From Dicyema japonicum (lineage: Eukaryota; Dicyemida; Rhombozoa; Dicyemidae): 64,000 nt of DNA. Below are positions 35,497 to 46,984 of this stretch, in pieces (position 1 is the first letter of the stretch; the number at the start of each line of letters is the position of its first letter). The stretch covers positions 651,990 through 715,989 of the forward strand of contig RDEW01000025.1 in assembly GCA_011109175.1 (NCBI GenBank), given 5' to 3'. The notes under the pieces were generated by a model. That model did no database searches. It had not been told where the DNA came from and saw nothing but the letters and a program-made list of their open reading frames with translations. A program made the position numbers and the translations under genes.

Positions 35497-37417
35497 TCAT
35501 TGACTTTTCTCAGCCAAAATATGACCACCTTCATCATTTAACGGTAAAGTCGGTAATACTGACTCTGTTCCGTCATTTGACAAAACTTGACCATTATTTG
35601 GAATTGATCGTTCTTCCCCACAATACTATGAGTTAAAATACAAAATCAATACAGGACAGTGAGTGGGCTTACTATAATCGTCACTACAACCAATAAAGGA
35701 GCATAGCTTTACCCACTGTTCTTCCACACTGGGGGAATCCAGGAAGAATGCGATTGGAGATTTGTTCTTCTTCTTCAACTCATTTTGCTGGAATGGTTCA
35801 TGGTGGATCTCAAAGTAGACATTAGAATATCCCAGGGATCTTAGCCGTCTTCCCAAAAGTTCGAACTTGGGAGGAACAATTATTGGAATAGATTTATCAA
35901 TCTTATACGGTTTATCGCCTGAATGACAGGTTGACTCAGTCAACTCAATACAATCCTGTAGATTCTCCAATACTGAGGCGTCAATGGAATTATAAATTAC
36001 GGAGAGCAGTTGAATTCTCTGGTAAATATCAATACAAACGTAGGCGTCGTTAGCTATTATATTTGAACGTGTAATACCCGCATAGGCCAGTTGTTCCTCA
36101 GAGAGTGGACGAGCTGTCCAATCTGACATTCTCTGTGCTTTGTTTAATCCCCGATTTAAGACTTGGTGAGTAAGTGATGATAATCCCCCATAGTATTCTC
36201 CACCAATTTTGTGTTTGTCCATATCTGTGCTTTGTTTCAGTCTATTTATCATCTATTGAAGTAAAATATAAGAATGCACTTTCTGAGAGGACTTCAGGTC
36301 TGTCTTTGGAATAAGCGACAGATTCCTTCCAATGTGCTGAGACAGCATTTTCTCTTCAATCTCCAAGTCAAAGCCTACCAATAATACGACAAATACCTAT
36401 TTTATGAAGAGAACCATTAACCGCCACACATCTGACAAACTCCCCCCATACATCATCCCCAATATTAGTGCAGTCAACCAGGTATATTGTCTTTGCAGTA
36501 GCAAGTTGTAACAGCTCAATTCTACGTTAAAGTTCAAGTAACCTTGAGCTGCCAGGAGAATATTCACAATCAATGGCAATCAATATTGAATGCTTAGAAC
36601 TCTCAGAGATAGAACGAATGGCGTCAATAAAGCTTTGATCAGAATCAATATAAACTACACTATCTGCCCTGTGAGTATACGCTACTCTATCAAATATCCT
36701 ATTTAAAGATAGTGATCGTACGTGAGGGATTTGATGAGGGCTTCCAGTTGGTGGATGGTCAATGGGGAATAGGATTTACTATCATCCATTAATTCTTCAA
36801 AGTTGGGAATCGATTCAACGGGAAGATGAAGGAAACCGGCTATTTTGCTGAGCAGTAGAGCCCTCATTGGTAGATTGACTGAGTATAGCAAGGAATACGC
36901 TTCCTTTGTAATCTCATACTCTTGCCGACGCTTGGTCTCATTCTTTGGTATAAAAGTAAGCGAACGTGAGTAATCAAATGAGGCATCATGGTCTTCCAAA
37001 TAACACGAACGGACACATTGGGAATAATGTCTAATTGGTGAGTCACATATTACCGCAGTTTAAACGGTATTCCTTGCACTTTGTGAACAAAAAAGCAGCC
37101 AAATTATCGAGATTTAAATAAAATTTGATATTTTTATTATTTCTTTTAATCTGCCTATCATAATAATACCATTAAACCAAGACTGTGTGTAGTAGTAATC
37201 AAAATATTCCACAAACTTGGCCTTTTCTTTGTAGAGGGAGATCAAATCACTGAGTTTGTCATATTTCTCGGACTGCATGTATTTACTGATTAGTTTTAAA
37301 GGGACGGTCTAATAGTCATATTAAACCAACAAAATTTGAATTTCGTCCATGTAAACGTAAAAGTAGTCGATTAGTCAAATTGTTTACAGCACGAAACAAA
37401 AGAGAGCGTGAGTTCAT
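35497..37417 (-). CDS. EXD3/Mut-7/Nibbler-like 3'-5' exonuclease
   Basis: DEDDy-type RNA 3'-5' exonuclease related to human EXD3, C. elegans MUT-7 and Drosophila Nibbler, which trim small RNAs. Ten exons: 37417-37331, 37308-37178, 37154-37080, 37030-36722, 36698-36543, 36521-36397, 36374-36280, 36252-36078, 36053-35653 and 35625-35497. All phases agree, giving 560 residues. The N-terminal helical part contains TVPLKLISKYM. The catalytic domain has IDCEYSPG (exo I, D-x-E), HKIGFDLE (exo II) and LAYAANDAYVCIDIY (exo III Y...D), with the GGLSSLTHQVL and DWTARPLSEEQ blocks typical of this subfamily. After it comes a short Mut7-C-like region (LLGRRLRSLG) and a CPYCG half zinc ribbon across the last intron. 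Introns are 21-27 nt, except one of 49 nt (37031-37079). No lesion. Confidence 0.88.
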
Positions 37418-37539
37418 CAGTTTGATTAATTTTTAAAATTTAAAAATATATTGTTGTGATTAAAAAATTAATTAAAGTGAAAATATTGATAAATATTATT
37501 TACCGTTAACCATTAATAACACATAATTTTGTTTTGTCT

Positions 37540-37835
37540 GTTCCTCCTCTTCCATTTCCTACTAGAATGGCGTCATGTGATCAACCTGTTTCAAGTGGCG
37601 CCCAGTGACTAGCTGCCACGAAAAGGATCATTTTCTCTTCCCACTCCACTGGAGGGGCTCCCACAACTCAAGAAATGGACTTCTTTAATTTTTATGCTGG
37701 TTCCAGATGGACTATTGTGACATTGGAAGGACTCTGTTTCTTTGGCTATAAAAACTAACAACCCTAACCCTAATACACTTAATTACTTCTTGACTATTAA
37801 CTTTTTTTCGGAGTATCCGGAGTTAATAATTATTC
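37540..37835 (+). mobile_element. SINE family S2, copy 1
   Basis: Shares a body with 52800-53031 and 58665-58850: GTTCCTCC..., GGCGTCATGTGATC-ACCTGT, GGCGCC-AGTG, CACGAAAA-GAATCATTT, then GATGGACT. The right end is TTCGGAGTATCCGGAGTTAATAATTATT, a decayed form of the shared terminal motif. It includes a short CCCTAACCCTAA run at 37756-37771. Confidence 0.75.
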
Positions 37836-38970
37836 TTGCGGAAAGACTTAATACTTTCTCTACGGTCTTTCTAACCGTTTAAGTATGGACCCCCACTTTG
37901 CATTCGCCTTTGACTCCCACACCCAGCTGTAATAGACATAAGTCGCCCGAAATACTCGTTGACCGATCGGCAAGTATTCTTTCCAGAAAGCCAATGGAGA
38001 ACATTTCCGACTGCAAAAAGACAAATTCCACCATTTTTCTTTTAGTGCAGTTTAGTTTTCAGAAAATATAAGTTTACGACCAATATTCTCAGAAATTATT
38101 GCATTCACAAGATCCAGAATTCTCCAGGATAGAAGTGACCAACAGATTGAAATAAAAGATCCATGCGATCTCTTGGCTTAAACTCATCAACTCATTCACT
38201 AATACCTCTTCGGAATGATCGGAGGGCATCATGAAGATAGGCAGAAGAAACGTCTTCTAGAAAAGCCTCGGGACAGAGAGGTACACAGAAATCGTCTGGC
38301 ATATAAGGATACTTTCTTTCAGAATAGAAAAACAAGGAAGCAATTCACGGGACTGAAATCTGTACACAAGTCCAAACTGCGCCACTAAGATTTCCTTTCA
38401 TCAAATTTTTTCTAACGCGTGAATAAAGCTTTTCAGACACTGAGGACGGTCGGCTAATAGATAAGGTTAGCATGCCAAGACTTTCACAGCTCTGGACGTA
38501 CCCGTACTCCCATTTTATGCATGTATACTTTTGCAGATGTTATCTAGGTTAAACATTGCTATGATTTTACAGAGTTGGAAGAGACGCTGGATTTGATCAA
38601 TGTCATCGGATGCTTGGCTAATTGGTCTTTGTTGCTTTCTGATTAATTTCTATCTTGAAAAAAAACAAGAAATCGAGTTTTCGGAGTCCTTGGTCAAACA
38701 TGATTTCCGGGTGTTTGGTGTGCTATTGGTAGAGACATTCGTATTGTTGAAGAGGATTTACGATTCGATGTAGTACTCCTTTTTTACATTTAGTAAATAT
38801 ATTCGCAAAGGACTTGGTTTGCATAACTTCAAATTATATTTGAGCATACCATGGGGTCAGTTAACTATTTTTGTATGACCTCAATGGCTGCTTGGTAATC
38901 GTAGAAGTAATTAGCGATGCGGATACCATTAAAATTTAGCTGGGGAATCGTTAGAGAGAAGCCATAACAA
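37836..38970. other. Unrecognised sequence
   Basis: No frame with a known family on either strand. Base composition resembles the eroded retroelement regions. Confidence 0.3.
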
Positions 38971-40470
38971 AGGTCTTGGTTACACATCACCAGACAGGAG
39001 CAACAATGAGAAAATGGAAATATTCCAAAACTACCCAGGAAAGAAGGAAGCTTTGTGTCCAATTAATACTGACTGCAACCACAACAAGTGAATCACATAA
39101 TGCCATAATAATTAGAAAACCTCTAAAAGTAAATAAAGTTCAAACTGAAGTTGGGGAGGTCATATTCTACGTGGACGAAATCCTGGATAGTTCTACAGAT
39201 ACTTTGAACACATTATAGGAACACTCATTAAATTCTTAGTTAAATATGCACTTTATCAGTATAACTACGAAAACTGAATTCATTCGTAATAACTTCTCAA
39301 CATTCAAAAATTTTGAATTCCTAGTTGTAGTACCAATAAAGGTTTTGAAGCTTTATTCACCAACCATTACAGTACACACGTTGCATGCAAGTTTCCGATT
39401 TAATGCATAATCTGATACATTTTGCTAAGTTCATAACTTCCAAAGATAAACCTTATCATCTTGCTCCTCGAAAAAATATGAGTGACAATAAGGATTTCTC
39501 TTGGAATGAGGTTCGAGAAAGTTCTGAATGGTCAAGAAGAAACCCTCTTAAAACCAGGTCAGAGATTATCAAAAATTTAAATTTATTGAACTAAAAAAGA
39601 CTGTCATAGCAAGAGTGAAGAAAAATTAGGTGATCCCGGCCTCCCTCAGCAGTCTTCGCATACTCAGACTTGAAGGGAGTGCCGTCCTGGGGGAACTTCT
39701 AAGAATGGTTGTTGACTAATGGTTCTTTTTGGATATAATTTATGATTATATCTGGCGCCACCAGAGAAGGTGAACCACATGTTGCACGATAACAACTCAA
39801 GCTTCCTGCAAAAAAGAAAGAGGAGGAGCAGAAGAATCAAACAAATAATCTTCAATTCATGTAGCCACATAGCACCACGTGGCATAGTTGCCCAGATTAA
39901 AGGTTTAAAAAGCACATCTTCTCGATTTGGGGAAGTTTGAAAATGTAGGTGGGAGTTTTACTATTGGACTCGTAGTTAATATACATGTACCATTTCTCAT
40001 GGTTTTCTGGTTAAATCATATTTCAATCGTAACCGTTTTGTGTAAATATTACGTAATTGCAACCCATAATTATTACCGCAGGATCACCGGTTAAAAACAA
40101 AGTTCATAACTAAATGACCCCAGACCGACATAGGGGAGGTCTTATCCGACGTGGACAGGTATCCTGGATGGCTCTCCAAAAAGTATTGTAAGCCATATAT
40201 CCTATGTTACAAGACATTCCTCCGGAGAATTCAATGTCCATTACGCAAAAGGCTGTGGACATTCATATTGATGACAGCAACTCCAAGGCACAGTTGTTTC
40301 TTTGATTTCGGCAATGGCTCTTTTACTTGTCCCAACCACAACGAAATCCATCTCCAAGGTTTTCTAGGTCAATATGATCATTCAAGCTGTTACCAGCTCG
40401 GTTCGCAATTACTGACAGAACTTGAGGTTTCAACAAAATATATTCTTAAATACGACATCAGATAATCTTT
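38971..40470 (+). other. Two related, broken frames; possible transposon debris
   Basis: A plus-strand frame at 38976-39218 ends with VQTEVGEVIFYVDEILDSS. Near 40120-40180 a similar DNA stretch (CCGACAT-GGGGAGGTC...CGTGGACAGGTATCCTGGAT) recurs in a shifted frame. Each is followed by weak coding character (39385-39594; 40151-40465). They may be two decayed copies of one element; an ISXO2/IS1595-like transposase was considered but not supported. Confidence 0.3.
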
Positions 40471-41004
40471 AGAATTAAAAATAATCCTTAAAAATTAGCA
40501 CTAATAGTTTCAGTGAGCTTGATATTGTCATTAAAAAAAAGTTAAGTCAAAAGCCAGGGTTATACGTCTGTCCAATCAAATCATAATAAACAGAGAAACT
40601 AAGTTATAAGAGACAACAACTTTGAGACCGAGTGAATCTTCTTTAACATGTAATCTTTAAAAGTGGGCTTAGAGTTTTTGGGTTTAATCGACCTTAGGAT
40701 TACAATAATGTAAACGAAGCAAAATTCATCCGTCTTTTCATGGCCAGGAAGCGAAATTCTGAAGGACCCTTTTCACTCTCGTCCCCACATTTTGTGTTTG
40801 GATGAAAAGTCACATTTTTGACCTCTCCTTTGGTTTCGGAAATTTTTTTCTCAATAATGATTTGAAATATACCAAAATGGATATTGGCATTACGTTCATA
40901 GTACAATCAATAATCGAATATCCTAAGATTTATTATTATTTTAGTTGTAAATTTTATTATTTTAATTTATTTTTAATAAACAATTTAATATATAAATATA
41001 TCAT
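40471..41004. other. Unrecognised AT-rich sequence
   Basis: No supported gene; overlapping frames at 40700-41044 on both strands have no recognisable domain. Confidence 0.3.
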
Positions 41005-41125
41005 CGATAATGCCTATTCCCTGAAGAACACCGGGAAAAGATGAGGTCGCTGTTGTAATGCATCAAGATCAAGTGATAATTAGTTTGGTTTACCGTGGTC
41101 TTTTGTTGTTAAATAAATAAATAAA
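41005..41125 (+). repeat. Retroelement 3' end with (TAAA)n
   Basis: CATCAAGATCAAGTGATAATTAG then TTTGGTTTACCGTGGTCTTT and TTAAATAAATAAATAA; the same 3' end as at 65-112 and 291-320. Confidence 0.6.
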
Positions 41126-42023
41126 GCCTATCCCTTATCAAGTCCCACCCATAAATCTAAATGATAAATTATGGAAACAATGTTTGAACACCATTTGGAG
41201 GTCCAACCATAACCTCAGATCAGGGAGTGGTTACCGTTGTCCCTTGTGTCGCATATAGTGGTGGGTTAGATTCCATCTCCACTACCAACGTGGTCGAAGG
41301 GTTTCCTATCTGTCCTTTGCCTTCTTCAACTCCTAGAGACGTCATTGGATTCAACTTACTCCGTGTCTGGCCGGCATTTAAAAAGCCATCTTTTTCCTAG
41401 ACCAGTGGAGAAGTCCCCATAATGGGGGATACTTAAAAAGGATATAATGCTCAGTAAAAATGCGTCCAACTAGATCATAGAAACCCGAATAAAGTTTATT
41501 TCTTTTCAGGAATTATTAAAATCAAAATCTAATTATTATTAAACAAAAGAAACGCATTAAACCCCAACCGGAAATTCATCATTATTCCAAAGTGTTTTAG
41601 AAAGAGTCGTGGTCCAATAATAAGATTACTCCAAAATCCTTAATAAAATGTTCCTATGTTCTTATCTGAGAGAATTTTTTGATTTGTTACTTCTGATGAA
41701 TGAAATTGATTACCACAAATGACAGGGTTTCTCATAAATAAATGGAAAATTCCAATAAATAAATGGAAAATTCCCAGATATTTCTTCCGTCGTATTCTCA
41801 GGAATTAAATCCAATTGATAGTATATTATCAGTGCTTAAATCCAAAGTTGTCAAAGGCCAATAGCAAATACAAGAAATATGTTAAGTATATTCACCGTGC
41901 AATTGCAGACTCTAATTCAGTTGAAAATGTTTAATCAATTTTATCGATAAATATGCGAATATTAATATTGCATTAAATGAGTAATGTGTTCATAATTAAA
42001 ATGTGTTCAAAAAATAATGCTTT
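41126..42023. other. Unrecognised sequence with a short tandem duplication
   Basis: No gene recognised. An AATAAATGGAAAATTCC block is duplicated in tandem at about 41737-41772. Confidence 0.35.
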
Positions 42024-43780
42024 ATTATTATTATTATTATTAAAACCAAAATTCACCGACAAATTAAATAACTACATAGCTGTCAGGTGAGTCCGGCCAC
42101 CTCGAATAGCCATCTCATTCTTGCTCGGTGTTCCTCCCGGGTTCCAACGCATTTCCGGATTGGGCGGGGGTTTCTAACTTTTTGGGGGTAGCAAGGCTCC
42201 GGTTTTACCCACTAATTCTTCAAATGGTGTAGGGTTTAGAGGTGTTTGGGAAAGCCTTTGCAGAGTCTTACTGCGCATTTTTTGGAATGCATTGATTTTT
42301 TCATATTCCGTTTGATAGTTGGTTCCCCATGCCCCTAAGTTAGAGACGGTTGAATACACTGCACGTAGAGCGAGTCCAAATTTGATTTGAAACACCCTTA
42401 TATTGTCCAAGGAGTGTTTTAACAAAATCTAGCTTTCGTTGACGTTGTCGATGTGTTTGCTGAAGGTCAAAGTGGGTCGTATGTTACGCCCAGTATCTTG
42501 ACCGAGTTGGTCGTAGGAATGAGTTTGTCAATCTTCTGTTTGTTGTGAAAATTGTTGTATAAGACTTTTTGGACTTGTATGTAGAATGTTCTTAACGAGC
42601 CAACAGTTCAGATCGTCCAATGCTGCTTATAGCCGGTATACTGCAGTATGACGCACTGGTTTTTGACTGCAACGATTATATCATGCATATGTCAGAACCA
42701 GAGTATCGTCACTGGTGAGGGAGGGCATTCATTAGAATAGGTTGAACAGGCGTGGTGAAGTGGAGATCCTTGAGGGACCCTATTTGGAAAGAACTTGGTC
42801 ACGGACCTAGTTTTTCCAGCAGTCACTCTTCCTCTTCTTCCATTTAGGAAATTAGCAATCCAGATTTTCAGGTTGTTTGGAATTTTTGACGTAAAAATCT
42901 TCCTTATCAACAGCTTTTTTGGGACAGTGTCGAAAGCTTTTTCTACATCGATGGAGCATATCAATTGACTTCTGATGAGGTTTGTGTTTATGGCTATCCT
43001 TGATGAAATTTGTAAGGCATGTAAGATGCGTTTTTGTGGAGTGCCCTATTCTGAAACCGTGTTGAAAAAGTGCGTCAGGAAGGTATGGTTTGATTAGTTC
43101 AAGAATCAGCTTTTCCAGAATTTTTGATGTAACACATAGGAGAGATATTGGTCTGTATGAGGCTGGTGATTCCTTTGGTCGCCCGGGTTTCAGAATAGGT
43201 CGTATGTTTGATAGCTTCCATATGAAAGGAATACAATTTTCGTTGATTGAGAAGTTGAAGATTTTGTGAGGACCATGATAGCTAGGGGCTATGTTTTTCA
43301 GAACTATTGCAGGGATTCCGTCCGGATTGCAGGAATAAGTCGACTTTTGACTCAACCGTTTTCTGCACGTTCTCTACAGAGAGCCAATCGGGGAGGTAGC
43401 TCTTTTAGGTTTGATGGCTAGGATGGATGGACCTTCGAATTTTTTGTGGGATGAAACTCGTGGAGGAATAGTACTTCATAAGTTTGTTTAGGAAGATCTT
43501 GTTTTCCATTTCTTCTCGTGCGGCCGGGTTGTCAGCGTTAATAAAGCTTCTAAGTGTTTTCCACATTTTTTGTAAGGGAGTTTTGCTTGTTTAGATAGGA
43601 CATGAGGTTTTTCCAAACTTTCTCTTGTTTCTTCTTTTCATTTTCTTTTTCTAATGTACGAATTCTCAATCTTGTTTCCCAGGATTGTTTTTGGAGGCTT
43701 GATGATCTCTTTCTAATGAAGGTGTCCGTGCATTTAACGTCTATGAAAAGAGGCTTTCCAGCAACAAACAAAACGATGGC
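42024..43780 (-). mobile_element. Jockey-like LINE with (TAA)n tail
   Basis: The most readable APE-type LINE RT in the window, minus strand. In order: a basic coiled segment (43771-43550); RT from 43355 with NPDGIPAIVLKNIAP, FIWKLSNIRPILKPGRPKES and YRPISLLCVTSKILEKL; 42964-42692 with SIDVEKAFDTVPKKLL, IWIANFLNGRRGRVTAGKTR and RVPQGSPL; and the C-terminus 42425-42174 with FGLALRAVYSTV and KTLQRLSQTPLNP. A (TTA)n run at 42024-42045 is the tail. The YADD box is lost near 42700 and there are several frameshifts. Confidence 0.88.
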
Positions 43781-44244
43781 ATTCCATCCGAACGTTTTTC
43801 ATTTCTTCTACACATTCAGACTGGTTCAAATACCAAAGGAAACTATCCACCTACAAAGCCCGTTGATCTTTTGTTCTTAAGGGCTCGGCAGGAACTTCTG
43901 CAAGTGAGTGGATGTAATCTACTCACCTCATCGGCACTGGTGTGACGCAAAAACCTTCAGTCAGAGTAGCAGTTGGACTTATACTCGAATCGTTGTCAAG
44001 TAAAGTCCCCAATACACCGGTTGATATGAAGTTGATCCAGACCCAACTTTCATGAGATTCTCCAAACAACAAACAACCACGGTAGTGTTAGAACCATGAC
44101 CTTTACTGAATATAGTTATGGGCTTTGATAAAGAATTAATTTTTTTAATTATTGGAGTAAAGAACAGTTGATGACTAATCGTAGAAAGGGAGAATCAAGG
44201 AATTACTTTTTTTTCTTTTTGTTGCGTGTGAGCTTTTGTAGACG
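43781..44244. other. Unrecognised flank
   Basis: No supported gene; lies between the LINE 5' side and a SINE. Confidence 0.3.
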
Positions 44245-44385
44245 AAGTTCCAAAGTGAAGTATTCACCGATGACGGAGTTACTCGTCATACCCAAAGCAT
44301 CTTAGATGTGTGGAGTCTTTAGCCAAAATATACAACAGCGAGATTTGAACCCGTGACAATCAGGATTTGTCCATCAGCGCTATCT
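44245..44385 (-). mobile_element. tRNA-derived SINE family S3, copy 2
   Basis: Same layout as 20545-20700: ACCGATGACG-AGTTACTCGTCA on the left and ACAACAGCGAGATTTGAACCCGTGACAATCAG on the right, whose reverse complement carries a B-box-like GGTTCAAATCTCGC. Confidence 0.55.
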
Positions 44386-44502
44386 TACTTTTATTTCGGT
44401 TCTGATAAAAATGCAGATAAGGGGAAACTTAAGATAATCTTTTAAATTATTATAATTAAATTAATTAATTAAAAATATTAATTAAAAATATATTATCGTG
44501 CA

Positions 44503-45555
44503 ATGACGTTGACTTGCAGAACATGTATGGTTGAGTTCGACACTGCAGAACTCCAAAGAAGCCATTATAAGTCAGAGTGGCACAAATATAATTTGTCTGC
44601 TAAATCTAATGGATATCCACCTGTCACTCTCCAAGACTTTGACATCAAAGTATTGGTTTTTCCCATTTCTTAGAAAGAGTCATTGACTGTCGAGAAACCT
44701 CAGCTTGAAGTTCCTCAAATCACCGAAGAAATTGAACAAGGTATTTCCTAGTTGCAATCTAGTTATCATGAATTACGACAATTATAAGTGGAATTCAAAT
44801 CACTGTTTTTTTTGCAACTCTACGTCCCCTACTCTCGACCTCAACCTTAAACACATGCAAGATGCTCATGGCTTCATTGTCCCTGACATAGAATACGTTT
44901 GTGATATGGAAGGACTCATTTCTCTAATAGGTTTGATTTTTTCCGAGTTGCTTAAATTATGAGCGCGTATTTTAATTCAAACCTATTTTTTCAGGTGAGA
45001 CCATTGATTTTGACAATTGCTGCATTTGGTGTGGCCGTGTTTTTGGTTCTACAATCTCGGTGAGGAACCATATGGAGTCCACACAGCACTGTAAAATGAG
45101 ATTCGATGATTACACTGTCGAATTTTATGTAGATTTCTACGATTATTCGTAATTTTAATATAAATGAACTGTTTTGCAGGAAAAGTTACCCAGATTACGA
45201 GACCCACGTGGGGGATGAGATTGGTGACGTTGAATCACTCCGAATAAATGAGTATCTCCAGCTCATTTTACCAAATGGTTGGGTTTTGTGAACATTTGTA
45301 GGGAAAACGCTAAACCATCGACTTTTGCGACGAATGTTTAGAGTAAGGAACAGGGAAGTCGTGGAAAGTTGGCAAAACAGCAAAGGCAATGATATGCTCT
45401 GCACTAGTTGTGTTGCCTTGTTACTTTTAGAGAGGGAGATTCGAAAGGCAGTGAGTCGAGCTAATATGGATAAACAGAGGTATTACCAAAAGATTGGAAT
45501 TTTGGGAAATAAGTCAAAAAGAATGTTCTATCGCGATAAGAATTTAATTGTTTAA
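44503..45555 (+). CDS. ZNF622: ZNF622/Rei1-like 60S maturation factor
   Basis: Cytoplasmic C2H2 zinc-finger protein; the Rei1/ZNF622 family helps recycle factors from late pre-60S ribosomal subunits. Six exons (44503-44649, 44674-44740, 44763-44930, 44995-45148, 45180-45277, 45302-45555), all in phase, 295 residues. Zinc fingers: CRTCMVEFDTAELQRSHYKS near the start, CFFCNSTSP...HMQDAH with the family block FIVPDIEYVCDMEGLISLIG, and CIWCGRVF...HMESTQHCK. The C-terminal half has DFYDYS, then YPDYE, EYLQLILPNGKTLNHRLLRRMFR and a basic tail. It is shorter than the human protein (about 477) because the acidic linker is missing. Introns are 22-31 nt except one of 64 nt (44931-44994), the longest in any gene here. 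No lesion. Confidence 0.92.
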
Positions 45556-46984
45556 TTTATTATTTTTTATTTGTCTTCAAGTCCGTTTTAACTTAAGGGA
45601 TTTTATGACCAAATCCCCTTCCTTCCTACTTGTCATCAAATCGTATAAAAAAGATGAGTGATTAATGCATTTTGATGAAAATCGTGAGGGGACTACTTAC
45701 TAATTAACCTTATTCTTAGTGGAGGATGTTAGTGCAATAGTCGTTAATTAGAGGTAGTGGCTTACCTCTATCTCTTTTTTCAAATATCGATTTAATATAT
45801 GGACGAAATGGTAGGCTCATAAAGCATACAAGTCTTCATTCCTGCAAATGTTCACAAGGAATACAATTATTTTTGGAAATAAAAAAGTGTTGTATACACA
45901 AGGGCTCTTTGTCAGATCTCATTTGTTTGGTCCTTATTGTCTAATGATATTGCTTAGCAACAGTTGGGTAAACATGTGTTAATATGGTATGTTGTACCTT
46001 TTAGTGATGATGCAGTGAATCCACTATAAGTGATTTGATACATCAAAGGAGATTGATGAATTTTTGACAAAGTATGGGAAAGAGTAGACCAATATGATTA
46101 TTAATTCGAGTTTATTTATAGTCTCATTAATTCATAAATATCGACACAAATTTACAGAATAAACTAAATCATTAAAAACAAGGAAAATATTAATTGATTG
46201 TCACAAAGCTTATAAATCTTTAAGGATAAGCGTCCTCGAATGAACATTCACATTAATCGGTTAATTTGGGGGATAAATGGCAACTTTCTGGCTTCCAGTT
46301 CGTCTAGCAGATAGTCAATGAATTTTTAGAGTGACTGAAAACAACGTATTTGGAAATTAAGGACGAGAATTTCTTGGAAATTAGTTCCCTTAATTGTCAT
46401 AAGCTTTGTTAAGTGTTAGTCGTTATATGACGATGTATGCTAGAAGTGAATTATAAAGGAATTCTACTTACCAAGCATATTTTCCATAAATTCTGGATAA
46501 TTTCGATGAGAAATGTGGGCAGTTTATTGATCTTAACTGATGATTTATGAACAACAATGACTGGATTCTCATATAAAACTTCAAATTTATATAGGATCCA
46601 CATTAAATACGAATAATTTATAAAATCATAATTCAATATCACCGACATCCATTTGGATTGGTGGAATCACATTCTTGTTGACTCTTATGAAATAGGAGCT
46701 TTAAGTTAAATTAGAATCTAGTTTATAAATAGAAACCAACTTTTTTTATTAGTCCATGCTGATTTTTCTTCTTAGGACATAACTCTAGTATTAACCCCAA
46801 TATGTATTAAAATTGATGAGTAGGGAGGGCGATTTTTGTCAATAAAGTCAAAAATTCATGTGTTCATTAAAATTGTTTAAAACTTATAAAAATGTTATTT
46901 TTAATCAAAAGTTATAAATTCAAAAAAGTCAAAATTTTAGGCAATGTCAAAAAAGTCAAAATTTATTTTTTAGGTCAATAAATC
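45556..46984. other. AT-rich region without a supported gene
   Basis: A minus-strand frame 46648-46451 (65 codons; LYENPVIVVHKSS) could be an exon or debris, but no family can be named. The stretch 46850-46980 repeats GTCAAAA-TT short motifs. Confidence 0.3.

Noticed and set aside
37756-37771. CCCTAACCCTAA as an interstitial telomere.
   Set aside because: Only two units, inside a SINE copy; too short to mean anything.
40700-40906. Possible mariner transposase piece (DEKSHF on the plus strand).
   Set aside because: Six residues next to a stop; no D-D-D/E context.
42024-42045. (TTA)n as an independent microsatellite.
   Set aside because: It sits exactly at the 3' end of the minus-strand LINE, as (TAA)n tails do elsewhere in the window.
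46451-46648. Minus-strand frame with a faint resemblance to a DENN-domain protein.
   Set aside because: Only a dozen loosely similar residues, no second exon could be joined.
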